Shown one piece after another: positions 22,385 through 30,641 of a stretch of 39,514 bases of DNA. The DNA comes from a virus. The DNA is taken from the IMG/VR virus record IMGVR_UViG_3300036851_000382, positions 1 to 39,514 of that record; one strand, written 5' to 3'. Numbering within the stretch: position 1 is the first letter of the stretch; every line of letters starts with the position of its first letter. Below the pieces are notes generated by a model, which searched no databases, was not told the DNA's origin, and worked only from the letters and a program-made list of their open reading frames with translations. The position numbers were made by a program, and so were the translations under genes.

Positions 22385-23209
22385 CTATTGGATCAGCCGC
22401 CAGAGGGTTCCATCGACCAGTTCTTTTTCGTTGAACTGGTGGTAAGCGAGGGAATGCAACCAACGCGTCCGGTCCGGATAGATCGGCTGTTCTATCTTGG
22501 ACAGGTCAGTCAATCCGACGAATGACGCAGCCGAACACGGAGCGACGAACACCGGGCATCCCATGATGACCGCCTCGACGGCGGCGATCGATGCGTGCGT
22601 GACCAAGGCATGCGCGCCGGCGAGTTCCTGCGACAGCTCGACCTTGGATTCCTTGTCCCGCACGACGAGTCTGCGGTTGGTGTATTCCTTCAACGCCGCG
22701 AGTGTGCGTTCCAGCCAGCCTTCTTGCCCGTGCAGCCTCGCGTAATCTGTCCCGCCAGCCGGCGCGATCAGGATGTGCTCGCCCTGATGCCACGGAGAAA
22801 TCTCGATCTTGCGTGGATCGACGCGATTGCCCGGTACCAAGACCTGCCACCGATCGTCTGGCACGTCGTCCACTTGGCGCATTTGAAACGAATTCACGCT
22901 CCATCTGTAGTAGCCGCCATCGGCACCGCGCGGCAGACCAGTGGCATAGACCCGGCGGACATAGCCGCGGTCCCAGTAGATCCACGTTCTGCCACGCGAG
23001 CGCCACTCTGCGATCATCGGACGGAACTGCGGCGTGCACCCCACGATCGGCACGATCTGATCTGGAAGGCGACCGACCGACGCGTGATCTCCCCTGATGA
23101 CGCGCCCGCCATACGCCTCGATCTTGCTGCCGATGCGATTGAACAGATCGAGCTTCACGCGCCGCAGCTCGGCTGGAATGAAAAGGCAGACCTTCGACGG
23201 GTCGATCAT
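22385..23209 (-). CDS. GT-B-like glycosyltransferase
   Basis: 274 aa. The N-terminal half reads like an acceptor-side Rossmann domain (KVCLFIPAELRRVKLDLFNR; WIYWDRGYVRRVYATGLPRG). The C-terminal half has a donor-site pattern (HILIAPAGGTDYARLHGQEG, THASIAAVEAVIMGCPVFVA), the usual Ala-x-x-Glu-Ala-x-x-x-Gly-Pro/Cys-Pro-Val stretch of GT-B enzymes such as capsule synthesis and CDP-glycerol-type transferases. Start ATG overlaps the upstream GIY-YIG stop as ATGA. Last gene of the main cassette. Substrate unknown. Confidence 0.65.
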   Translation of the reverse strand: MIDPSKVCLFIPAELRRVKLDLFNRIGSKIEAYGGRVIRGDHASVGRLPDQIVPIVGCTPQFRPMIAEWRSRGRTWIYWDRGYVRRVYATGLPRGADGGYYRWSVNSFQMRQVDDVPDDRWQVLVPGNRVDPRKIEISPWHQGEHILIAPAGGTDYARLHGQEGWLERTLAALKEYTNRRLVVRDKESKVELSQELAGAHALVTHASIAAVEAVIMGCPVFVAPCSAASFVGLTDLSKIEQPIYPDRTRWLHSLAYHQFNEKELVDGTLWRLIQ

Positions 23210-24150
23210 ATGTCCCTTTTCGCAGCCTTAGCGGCAGCGCGACGGGCAATCTGCATCGCCCGATATGCCGGATCGGCCCATTTGGCTCTGAGCATTGCAC
23301 TTTGCTTCTCTCGTGCATCAGGGGCAGCAAAACGTTTGCTTCGCCATTCTGGATTTGATGCCCAAGCTGCAAGTGCTTTGTCGCGCAATCGCGCAACACG
23401 GTCAGGATCGCGCCAAAGATCAGCTAATTTTTGTCGAAAGTCAGTGTCACGCCACACCTGAGACTGTTTCTTACTTGCTCTCGACCGGCGCTCTGGAGTA
23501 TCGGCCGCCTTAAACGCTTGCAGCATTTTAGAGCGCTCTAGCTGATCAGCCCACCGCAAACGCGATTTTTCACCTTGTCTTTTGCGAAACGCTGGATGGG
23601 ATCGAACTGATACTAGCGCATTTCGCCAGTCAGGATCGCTCCATCGAGCTCTCATCGCCGTGCTTTGCCTTTCACTTTGCCTTGGATCGGACCAGAATGT
23701 CTCGATCGCCGACCGATGCTTTGGGTCAGTCCACATAGCTATCGCGAACTGGATTCTCCTTGCGCGGTACTGCGAATCTGACCAACGCCGCTTCAAGTGC
23801 TCTGAATCAAATCCGACGCCGCCAGATAAGATATTCCACAATTGATCGCGAGGAACGGCAGATATTTCTACTATTTCGCGTTCGAAAGCCTCTTCAGAAG
23901 ACAGCCCAGAAGAAATTATTCGAGACTCAACTACAGATCCGACCCTCAGTGCCTTGGCGAGGCGGTTGTAAAACTTCGTCGCAGTAATCTTTACACCGGC
24001 GGCACGTCTTCGATTAATGCTTGCAGCAATCTTCAAATGATCTCTGACCCGGCGACCCGTTCCCTTGCCGATATAACGAACAATTCCATCCACGGCGATG
24101 GCGTAAACGTAGCAGCCGGGCGGATTGTGATGTATGGATGGCTTAGCCAT
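23206..24150 (-). CDS. GIY-YIG endonuclease with repeated DNA-binding motifs
   Basis: 314 aa. The catalytic domain has CYVYAIAVDGIVRYIGKGTG (GIY-YIG elements, residues 13-32), RRVRDHL with the catalytic Arg, Glu in SSEEAFEREIVEI and Asn in LWNILSGG. From residue 120 on there are tandem 20-30 residue elements of the form R-W-(S/A)-DP-x-(W/Y)-R (WSDSQYR, WTDPKHR, WSDPRQS, WSDPDWR, WRDPDRV, WADPAYR), probably each contacting DNA. It is free-standing inside the sugar cassette, overlaps the next gene by ATGA and leaves a 96-base gap upstream. Base composition is visibly less GC-rich than its neighbours. A homing enzyme that inserted here. Confidence 0.85.
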   Translation of the reverse strand: MAKPSIHHNPPGCYVYAIAVDGIVRYIGKGTGRRVRDHLKIAASINRRRAAGVKITATKFYNRLAKALRVGSVVESRIISSGLSSEEAFEREIVEISAVPRDQLWNILSGGVGFDSEHLKRRWSDSQYRARRIQFAIAMWTDPKHRSAIETFWSDPRQSERQSTAMRARWSDPDWRNALVSVRSHPAFRKRQGEKSRLRWADQLERSKMLQAFKAADTPERRSRASKKQSQVWRDTDFRQKLADLWRDPDRVARLRDKALAAWASNPEWRSKRFAAPDAREKQSAMLRAKWADPAYRAMQIARRAAAKAAKRDI

Positions 24151-24246
24151 TCGGGCGCTCCTATCGCTCGGGTGGTCAGAGCCGTCACGGTGTCATCAGC
24201 ACCTTGGCGGCTCGCTGATTCTAGATCAGCACGAATCAGATTTCAA

Positions 24247-24942
24247 CTACCTCCAGTGCTCATGAATCCAAGGCAAGTACCTGAACTTCGACGGATCGCG
24301 CCAACCCGGAAAGACCACCAACTTGGCATTATCGGGTAAGTGATTGTCCTTCGGCCACCCCCGCTTTGCGAATGACCAAATCCCACTTTCTGGCCCAACA
24401 TTCCAACCAGCGCCATCAGGAATCTTGGCGTTGAGCCAAGCCTGATCGTCCGGAAATTCGTAATATGGCACCCGTTTTGCCGCCGCTATGGAAAAGTCCG
24501 ACCACACATCTGGCCGATAGCCCGCACGGAGCATCCAGAGCGATCCGTTGTATGGACAGGGGTTCGATGCGTTCGCGCCTTGCAATATCAGGAACGGATC
24601 GGAACGAAAAAACAGCGGATCGAGCGGACCAGTCACAACAGCATCGAGATCGACGCACACGATACGATCATCCACCAACAATTCGCGCTGCCACTCAGGA
24701 TCAAACAGCCGCAGTCGAGCGAAGCATCCGCGGATGGCTAACAGTTGTCGATCACGGATATGCGTGACGGAAAATGGCGGTCCAACACTTGCTAAACGCT
24801 GCGCCTGCTCCTCAAGATTCCCATCCACGGCACACACGAACCGATGTGGCTCACGCAAGTGGCGGGCGAACCCTGCCCGAAGTCGTTCGACGTATTCTGG
24901 CGGGTATTTGTCTCCCCACCAGAACGTGATGACGGTCAACAT
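24247..24942 (-). CDS. GT-A glycosyltransferase (DxD, GT8-like)
   Basis: 231 aa. MLTVITFWWGDKYPPEYVER is a GT-A-like start. IVCVDLDAVVTGPLDPLF contains the metal- and sugar-nucleotide-binding DLD (98-100). NPCPYNGSLWMLRAG (127-141) and DDQAWLNAKIPDGAGWNV are typical of GT8/galactosyl- and glucosyl-type transferases. WIHEHWR closes the chain. Likely transfers a hexose from a nucleotide sugar. ATG 24942 is used; a GTG at 24948 is possible. It overlaps the upstream methyltransferase gene by seven bases. Confidence 0.75.
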   Translation of the reverse strand: MLTVITFWWGDKYPPEYVERLRAGFARHLREPHRFVCAVDGNLEEQAQRLASVGPPFSVTHIRDRQLLAIRGCFARLRLFDPEWQRELLVDDRIVCVDLDAVVTGPLDPLFFRSDPFLILQGANASNPCPYNGSLWMLRAGYRPDVWSDFSIAAAKRVPYYEFPDDQAWLNAKIPDGAGWNVGPESGIWSFAKRGWPKDNHLPDNAKLVVFPGWRDPSKFRYLPWIHEHWR

Positions 24943-25514
24943 CGCCACAACACCCCGAAGCCGTTGTCCTGACCCGTCGGATCAAGCACGATCTCTTCGC
25001 GATGCGGGTAGAACCCCTTTATCGAGTCCCAAAACTCCCGAACATCAATCTGATATCCCGTCCAGCCAGCCGGGCGGCGCCAAGCGATGTCATGAAAGGC
25101 AACGATGCGGCCGAGCGGCCCGTAGTTCTCCCAATCCTTTGAGACGTAAGGAAGCGTGTGATTCGCGTCGATCAGGACTAGGTCAAACGGCCCAAGCTCG
25201 CGAACCGCCGCCACGATCTTGCTGTCGGTGCTGTCGCCCCAGAATAGAGTCGTCTGATGTCCCATCGCCCGCAGACGCGCGGAGCATGCCTGCAACGATA
25301 CCTTGCTTTCGTTCCAGGCCCTTGTAGCCCCCGGCATGTCGATCGCGACAACCTTGGAACCCGATGGCATCACACTCGCCACTCGCCAGAGCGAGCCCCC
25401 GAACTTCGAACCGATCTCCAGGTAGGACCGGACGTTCTCCCGCTTCACTATTTCGACAAACGCCGCGATCTCCGCTTCGTGCTGCAACGCTTTGGTTTCA
25501 TACAATTCAGGCAC
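24936..25514 (-). CDS. Class I SAM-dependent methyltransferase (Methyltransf_24 / CmcI-like)
   Basis: 192 aa from GTG 25514, preferred because GGAG lies eight bases before it. Earlier starts would reach deep into the upstream gene. RSYLEIGSKFGGSLWRVASV (29-48) is SAM motif I. KVVAIDMPG holds the acidic end of strand 2, GPFDLVLIDANHTLPYVSKD the metal-binding region of O-methyltransferases, and RIVAFHDIAW motif III. This family includes sugar O-methyltransferases and the cephalosporin-hydroxylase-type enzymes. In a glycan cassette, O-methylation of a sugar is the natural reading. Confidence 0.75.
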   Translation of the reverse strand: MPELYETKALQHEAEIAAFVEIVKRENVRSYLEIGSKFGGSLWRVASVMPSGSKVVAIDMPGATRAWNESKVSLQACSARLRAMGHQTTLFWGDSTDSKIVAAVRELGPFDLVLIDANHTLPYVSKDWENYGPLGRIVAFHDIAWRRPAGWTGYQIDVREFWDSIKGFYPHREEIVLDPTGQDNGFGVLWRC

Positions 25515-26214
25515 GCGATTTTCTCCAACGCTCGAAATTTGCACGGACGGTAGCAAGATCATCACGCTCCCACACTGCGATCTGGTCCTTGCCGAACCAT
25601 GGCATCTGCTCACCGTACCGCAGACCGACCTTCTCGTGAAACGTCCGCTGCAAACCCCAATTGAAGATCATGCACGGGTAGTCTGTGACGGAACACAGAA
25701 ACGTCGGACCGCACGACACACCGAAATTCATCTCGGCGCCCGCATAGAGCGCGACGCGCTCGTGTAGATGGATTGGCCTGTCGTCGTAGTCCTCGATCAC
25801 CACCGCTCCGATCTCGGACGCGAACTGCCGCCATGCGGCTTGGTTCGAATTTCGATATGGACTCTTTCGCACCTGATGCCGCAGCGTGACCGTGTAGCGC
25901 GCCGAACCCGGCGGCAGCACGGACCGCAGGCGTGGGAATTTGTTGTGCCGCACGAATGCAACGAACTCTTTGAGCTTGCAACTACCGACCCGCTCGCCAT
26001 CGTCGCCCTCTCGGGATGGAAGCCCGAGCAACGCCGGCCCTGGCGCGATGATCGTCTCAAACCGCCTTCGAAGCACATCTTCCGGCCAGATCGACTGGCG
26101 GTTGACCTTCGTCCCGAATACGATCTCCTTGGCGCCCATCGCCGCTGCGACCGGTAGCCACTGATAGAAATCGAACCCGTTTAATTCATACTGCAGGTCG
26201 TAACGCGCGATCAT
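25507..26214 (-). CDS. GT-B-like glycosyltransferase, paralogue of the gene at 20887
   Basis: 235 aa. MIARYDLQYELNGFDFYQWL opens it. VTLRHQVRKSPYRNSNQAAW, FGVSCGPTFLCSVTDYPCMI and RYGEQMPWFGKDQIAVWERD repeat the three key blocks of the protein at 20887-22026, but this one lacks that protein's N-terminal domain. Only the C-terminal half is clearly transferase-like, so an acceptor domain may be reduced. Overlaps genes on both sides. Substrate unknown. Confidence 0.6.
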   Translation of the reverse strand: MIARYDLQYELNGFDFYQWLPVAAAMGAKEIVFGTKVNRQSIWPEDVLRRRFETIIAPGPALLGLPSREGDDGERVGSCKLKEFVAFVRHNKFPRLRSVLPPGSARYTVTLRHQVRKSPYRNSNQAAWRQFASEIGAVVIEDYDDRPIHLHERVALYAGAEMNFGVSCGPTFLCSVTDYPCMIFNWGLQRTFHEKVGLRYGEQMPWFGKDQIAVWERDDLATVRANFERWRKSRA

Positions 26215-26987
26215 CCATCAACGCTCCGTGCGGCGTTCGTGACGTCCTCGACGGTGATCGCATCCATTGCGTTGATGCAGTGCTCGCACCGCTTAAGCGA
26301 ACCACATGCCGGCCCGCCCGCGGCCAGGTTGACGTGCATCTTGTAGCCGGTGACCTCCGGCGGAATGAACCCGCCGAATAGAACGACGCCTGGAACATCG
26401 ACCGCGGCGGCACCGTGATGCATTCCGCCTTCGTGGCCGATGTACAACGAGGCACGCGATAGGACCACCAATCCATCCCGGAAGCTGGCCGTTGCGATCC
26501 GCTCCACATTCTGCAGAGCGTATCGCGCGCCCTTGTATGCGAGCTGCACGACGCGGTGGCCATCCGCCAGGAGCCCGTCCGCGACCGATTGAAATCGATC
26601 GACCGGCCACTGCTTGTTGACGGCCACCGACTTGTGCACCGGGACGTTCGGCTCGATCAGGACGAAGCCTGGTTTGATCGACGCAGACAAAGCCTTTTCC
26701 CTCGCGTCGAAGAATATCTCTCCCGGCACCGGCCGGAAGTCCATTTGCCATACCCACCGATCCGCACCGAGGTGGTTGTATAGCCGATGCCCTTTGTAAT
26801 GCGCGATCCACTCAAGATCCCCGGCGCCTTCGCTGCCAGGGGGCGCGACGTTCGGATTGCCCTTCAGGATCAGGGGCGCGAATGGACCCCACATGATCCG
26901 CCGACCGTCGCCGAACGCGATCCTTTTTCCGCGGGCCGCGGCGCCACGCGCAAGACCACTCGCGATAATCTCATCCCCGGCACCCAT
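26211..26987 (-). CDS. Glycosyltransferase family 9-like (heptosyltransferase type)
   Basis: 258 aa from ATG 26987, five bases after the upstream stop. GDEIIASGLARGAAARGKRI is the N-terminal nucleotide-fold start usual in GT9. EPNVPVHKSVAVNKQWPVDR and ASLYIGHEGGMHHGAAAVDV with VVLFGGFIPPEVTGY reproduce the GT9 donor-site blocks (the KxWP...F and GxDSGxxHLAAA...VVxLFG patterns, here GHEGGMHHGAAA). Similar proteins add heptoses or other sugars to lipopolysaccharide cores. Here it may act on a virion glycan or on host LPS. A CxxC pair near the C-terminus (CGSLKRCEHC) is unusual. Confidence 0.75.
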   Translation of the reverse strand: MGAGDEIIASGLARGAAARGKRIAFGDGRRIMWGPFAPLILKGNPNVAPPGSEGAGDLEWIAHYKGHRLYNHLGADRWVWQMDFRPVPGEIFFDAREKALSASIKPGFVLIEPNVPVHKSVAVNKQWPVDRFQSVADGLLADGHRVVQLAYKGARYALQNVERIATASFRDGLVVLSRASLYIGHEGGMHHGAAAVDVPGVVLFGGFIPPEVTGYKMHVNLAAGGPACGSLKRCEHCINAMDAITVEDVTNAARSVDG

Positions 26988-26991
26988 GCCC

Positions 26992-27591
26992 TCAGCGCTT
27001 GCCCGCACACACGGCAAATCGGTAATGACACATCGGTCCGAAACCCTCGTGCAGCGCGTAGTCATTCAGGCCATATGTGAAGACGGCCCAGAAATGCCGA
27101 CTCATTGTCTCGCGTAGCTCGTCCTCCGTCTTGCAGTTGACGTGGTGCAGACGCGAGAGCGCAGATGCATATGGCTGCGATTCGCGTGAGGGCATCCCGA
27201 CGATCACGGCGCCGTGGTCGTCGAGCGACTCGGCGATGTGGCGCAGGGCCACATTCTCAAGCTCCGGACTGATGTGCTCCAGCACATCGAGCGCATAAAT
27301 CGCATCCCACTTGCCGCCACCAAACAACAGGGGACCGCTCAGAATGTCGTGCTTGTGATGCCTGATGACATCGAATCCGCTGGGACGATCGATGTCGCAG
27401 CCCTCCAGATGGCCAACAGTCTGTTTGACAATGCGCGCCCCGGTGCAATCGCCGCAGCCTATCTCGAGTACCGCGCCGCGTCCCACCAACTGGCGTGCCA
27501 CGAAGTGGTAACGGCGCAGGACGAAGCCGACATGCTTCGGGTCCGTCTCAAACGACGCACTGTGCATCGCGCCAAGCTGGAGGTTCGTCAC
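26992..27591 (-). CDS. SAM-dependent methyltransferase (Methyltransf_11/23 type)
   Basis: 199 aa from GTG 27591, which overlaps the upstream stop as GTGA. VLEIGCGDCTGARIVKQTVG (41-60) is SAM motif I, GCDIDRPSGFDVIRH gives the acidic ribose-binding residue (Asp66), and WDAIYALDVLEHI (95-107) is motif II. AVIVGMPSRESQPYA follows as motif III. These are standard for small class I C/O/N-methyltransferases that act on sugars or other small groups. Two other methyltransferase-like genes lie in this cassette. Confidence 0.8.
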   Translation of the reverse strand: MTNLQLGAMHSASFETDPKHVGFVLRRYHFVARQLVGRGAVLEIGCGDCTGARIVKQTVGHLEGCDIDRPSGFDVIRHHKHDILSGPLLFGGGKWDAIYALDVLEHISPELENVALRHIAESLDDHGAVIVGMPSRESQPYASALSRLHHVNCKTEDELRETMSRHFWAVFTYGLNDYALHEGFGPMCHYRFAVCAGKR

Positions 27592-28319
27592 TTCACCTTC
27601 CACTTGGCGCCGCTGCCGTAATGCACACGTCTCGAGCTGGCCTTGTAGCGGTGATATGCCGCAACGTAAGGCTTGTTCGATGAGCGGTGCATCAGCCGAT
27701 ACTGTGCCTGAATCGGAACGCGCGAATCGTTCGACGCCGGACCCTTCTCTGCAATCACGACATTCACGAAGTCGCCACACATCGGAGTCGCCGGCACCGG
27801 GTTGTCGTCGGCATCGAAAGGCTCCCACAGACAGAGCCACCATTCCTTCCGCATCCCGAACGGGAAAAGGCCGAGATATACTTGGCAGTCCGCATAGTCG
27901 TTCGCCGCAAAAAAGTTGAAAAACCATTCCGGCGAGAACGTCATCAGCGCGCCTTGGATTGCCGTCCCGTGCTCCATCAGCACGATCCGGCCGCCGGGTC
28001 GCAACAGACGGGACAAGCAGCGCATGGCGTTACCGACATCAAATATATTGTCCAGGCATGACCCGTCGAAAACAAAGTCTGCGCACCCGACAAGCTCCTC
28101 AGGGAGAGGTTGATTCAAGTCGTGGATGATGTCTGCGCCTTCATACTCGCTGACATCGAGTGCATGGAAGCGTGCATCACAGAACGAGGCGAAGAACTCC
28201 TGATCTGTCAGCGTGCTGCATTCGATGCTCTGCCTACCGATCAACACCAGGTCGCCCGTGATCGGTTTGAAGGAATGCTCCCGATGTAGAAGATCGATGA
28301 TCGCCGGAAATATCGACAT
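27588..28319 (-). CDS. Methyltransferase-like Rossmann protein
   Basis: 243 aa from ATG 28319 (overlapping the upstream stop as TAATG). GDLVLIGRQSIECSTLTDQE is a degenerate motif I. RFHALDVSEYEGADIIHDLN, FVFDGSCLDNIFDVGNAMRC and RLLRPGGRIVLMEH follow the order of class I methyltransferases. LRPGG is a typical motif III loop. The glycine-rich motif is weak, so SAM binding is less certain than for its neighbour. The C-terminal 90 residues are specific to this protein and end in a basic tail SGAKWKVK. Confidence 0.6.
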   Translation of the reverse strand: MSIFPAIIDLLHREHSFKPITGDLVLIGRQSIECSTLTDQEFFASFCDARFHALDVSEYEGADIIHDLNQPLPEELVGCADFVFDGSCLDNIFDVGNAMRCLSRLLRPGGRIVLMEHGTAIQGALMTFSPEWFFNFFAANDYADCQVYLGLFPFGMRKEWWLCLWEPFDADDNPVPATPMCGDFVNVVIAEKGPASNDSRVPIQAQYRLMHRSSNKPYVAAYHRYKASSRRVHYGSGAKWKVK

Positions 28320-29194
28320 TAGATCCTGCGCAAGATTGCCGCGCAAATTCTTTGCGCGGTTACGTCCGGACCCGACCGTCCCTTGATTCTGATCTGCTGT
28401 GCAAACAGGCGGCGATGCAGCGGAGTCGCGTGCCTCTTCGCCCAATCCGCGATATCGACAACTCCGATCGCACGCGACCGCAACGGAAAAACCCGCTCTG
28501 GAGGCGATATTTCAGCGAACGAAGCCTCGTCCGGATCGGTAACCAGATGAATCTCATCCCATTTGAAGTTATCGGCCAAATCGACGTCGATGGTCTTGCC
28601 CTCGAATTTCAGGTGCCGATCCTTCATCACTGCGAACGGATGCAAGTGGAACCCATGCAGCACAATATCGTCGCCTCGCTCGAAGTAGATCGCCCACGGC
28701 GTACCAGACCGCCCGCTGCCCCAAAAGCATTCCTGGATCGCCGGGTGCCTATGCTGCATCGCCCAGCGGAGCAGGTCAGCCGACTTGGCCCCGATGGGCG
28801 CATCGCCACCGACCGTCCGCGATCCCGCCATCATGATCATGCGCTTGCCGGCCAAGAACCGCTTCTCAGCGGCAGAGAACAGCTCGATCGAGCCGACCAT
28901 GTCGGCGTTTATGAATGCGACGCACTCGCCGTCCGCAGCAAATTGCAGCGCCTCACGGTGCGCATGGCCGAAGCTCTCATGCGGAGTCTTGCCCGGCGGC
29001 ACCTCGCGAACGATGCTCCCGCGGAACGCCCCACCAAGCAACTGCTGCACCAGCACCGGCTTATCGGTGTGAACGATCAGCCGCGCGTTGCCGCTGATGC
29101 CGCCCTGCGCCGCCACCACGGCGGGCAGCGCCTTGTTGAGGAACAGATCGAAGCAGCGCGGCCCCCATGCCGGAATTGCGATCAACCAGTCCAT
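28319..29194 (-). CDS. GT-A-like glycosyltransferase
   Basis: 291 aa. MDWLIAIPAWGPRCFDLFLN and GNARLIVHTDKPVLVQQLLG give the nucleotide-binding half of a GT-A fold. CVAFINADMVGSIELF (91-106) stands where the DxD motif is expected (NAD in place of DxD). The middle (PWAIYFERGDDIVLHGFHLH) and C-terminus (FAEISPPERVFPLRSRAIGV) are family-specific. Phage and bacterial proteins of this kind sit among O-antigen and capsule genes. Start is one base after the preceding stop (TGATG). The motif substitution may mean a metal-independent or inactive enzyme. Confidence 0.6.
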   Translation of the reverse strand: MDWLIAIPAWGPRCFDLFLNKALPAVVAAQGGISGNARLIVHTDKPVLVQQLLGGAFRGSIVREVPPGKTPHESFGHAHREALQFAADGECVAFINADMVGSIELFSAAEKRFLAGKRMIMMAGSRTVGGDAPIGAKSADLLRWAMQHRHPAIQECFWGSGRSGTPWAIYFERGDDIVLHGFHLHPFAVMKDRHLKFEGKTIDVDLADNFKWDEIHLVTDPDEASFAEISPPERVFPLRSRAIGVVDIADWAKRHATPLHRRLFAQQIRIKGRSGPDVTAQRICAAILRRI

Positions 29195-29973
29195 CAGCGA
29201 CCATAGTCCCCGAACGTCTCGACCGTTTCGTATTTCTCCGGGGGGAAGCCGTTCGCCTTCGCCTCCTCGAGAAGTTCGTCGAACAGTTCGACGATGTCCT
29301 TACGCCAGTGCGGGCGCGTCGTTCCTGCGTACCAGTGTTTCTGGCCCCGCGCCGCAAGCCGTGGCAGCGCGTGTTTCAACTGCGGCTGCGTCGGGATCGA
29401 GGTGCAGTGAATGATCTTGATGTCGGGATCCCGCAGATCCTTGTAGTTCTCGCCGTCAAGACAATTCCAGTTGCCGATGCCGTTGAAGGTCTGCACCGAA
29501 CCTGGCGTGAAATTCCTACGCAGCATCGTGCCGTAGAGGCCGATTTCCGATCGCAATCGCGAGACCGGCGGTAGGAACTTCCTCGCTTTGGCGCAATCGA
29601 ACAGCGAGCAGCAGAACGTCTTCGGGTTCTTGGCAACAACGAAAGCGCCTGCTGCCATCTCCTGGTTCCAGAGCTTGGCGCTGTCGTCCATCACCATCAT
29701 GTCAATGTCCAGATAGATTGCACGGCCTTCGAAGTCGCAATATTCTGGGATCGCCCAGCGGAACGGCGAGAACGGCGTCGCCCACAATCTCGTATTCCAA
29801 CCCTGCCGCGTCTTCGGATTCGAGTACCAGAAGCTTTGCGGATCGCGCGACAATTTCATCCACGTAATCGATAGATCGTCTTGCGGATGATGCTTCCGCA
29901 ACGACCACTCTAGGACGCTCTGTGATTCCAAATCCTCGTTATTTGCAGGCGTTCCAACAAACACGCGAATCAT
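29194..29973 (-). CDS. Glycosyltransferase, GT8-like
   Basis: 259 aa from ATG 29973 with an AAGGTG site. It overlaps the preceding stop as ATGA. MIRVFVGTPANNEDLESQSV and EWSLRKHHPQDDLSITWMKL start the fold. AIYLDIDMMVMDDSAKLWNQ holds the DID metal-binding triad (89-91). VQTFNGIGNWNCLDGENYKD and IKIIHCTSIPTQPQ give the acceptor loop and the C-terminal His region of GT8. The set of motifs is complete, so this is probably an active retaining hexosyl/hexuronyl transferase. Confidence 0.8.
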   Translation of the reverse strand: MIRVFVGTPANNEDLESQSVLEWSLRKHHPQDDLSITWMKLSRDPQSFWYSNPKTRQGWNTRLWATPFSPFRWAIPEYCDFEGRAIYLDIDMMVMDDSAKLWNQEMAAGAFVVAKNPKTFCCSLFDCAKARKFLPPVSRLRSEIGLYGTMLRRNFTPGSVQTFNGIGNWNCLDGENYKDLRDPDIKIIHCTSIPTQPQLKHALPRLAARGQKHWYAGTTRPHWRKDIVELFDELLEEAKANGFPPEKYETVETFGDYGR

Positions 29974-30641
29974 AGCCGCCACCTTGCCAAGGCGCCCTCG
30001 ATGTTCATCTTAGGAAAGATGGTCAGCGCACTCTCCGCAGAGCAGTTCACGACCTGCACGCCCAACGACCTGAGCTTCGGGACTGCGCCTTCGAATGCCT
30101 TCAGCCAGCGCGTGCAGTTGCTCTGCATCGGGTTGCTCAGAGGATGCGGATGCCGCCCGTGCCAATGCTCGCCACGTTCAACATTCATATCGAATCCGAT
30201 CAACGCTATCCCGGTCGCACCGAACTGAACCACGAGGTTGAGCAGTTGGAATCCTGAATTTGCGCCAGCGCCGAGATAGCCTGGCGTGTCGGTCAGAAGA
30301 TCGTTGCCGCGAGCCTCGACATCGACCTTAATTAGGCCTGGATATCGCCCGATGGCCTGAACATCCTGAGTGATGCGCAAGCCAGTGAATTTCTTCGCGC
30401 CATCGTGGACCTTCCACCAGTTCGCGTCGCAACTGTAGAGAATTTCCGCCCACGGACAGAGCTTGTAGCAGTCGTTCACAACCACGACGTGGATACGATC
30501 GCGCAGCGCCTCGATGTTCGCCTTCTTCGCGGACGGCCCGGACGCGATGATCGCGACGCATTCGCCGCGCCAGTCCTGCCACCATGGGAACTTCGAAGGC
30601 CCGAGTTCTGCGGCCCGGTTCAGAGGCGACGGCGCGAGCAT
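29970..30641 (-). CDS. DUF115/GT42-like protein (Maf or sialyltransferase type)
   Basis: 223 aa. CVAIIASGPSAKKANIEALR (28-47) carries the GPS loop that binds a nucleotide sugar in DUF115/Maf and GT42 proteins. VVVVNDCYKLCPWAEILYSC, AGANSGFQLLNLVVQFGA and IALIGFDMN (146-153) are further hallmarks (NSG and GFDM). Relatives transfer nonulosonic acids such as pseudaminic or sialic acid, or act in glycan assembly on flagellin. It stands at the head of the cassette, directly after the adaptor gene (TGAATG). Confidence 0.7.
   Translation of the reverse strand: MLAPSPLNRAAELGPSKFPWWQDWRGECVAIIASGPSAKKANIEALRDRIHVVVVNDCYKLCPWAEILYSCDANWWKVHDGAKKFTGLRITQDVQAIGRYPGLIKVDVEARGNDLLTDTPGYLGAGANSGFQLLNLVVQFGATGIALIGFDMNVERGEHWHGRHPHPLSNPMQSNCTRWLKAFEGAVPKLRSLGVQVVNCSAESALTIFPKMNIEGALARWRL

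Noticed and set aside
27592-27927. N-terminal extension of the methyltransferase frame to 27927
   Set aside because: The extra 112 residues overlap the preceding gene and have no motif. A GTG at 27591 overlapping the stop as GTGA gives a normal-length enzyme.
28320-28445. Upstream extension of the methyltransferase-like gene to 28445
   Set aside because: It would lie inside the preceding transferase gene. ATG 28319, overlapping the stop as TAATG, is the natural start.
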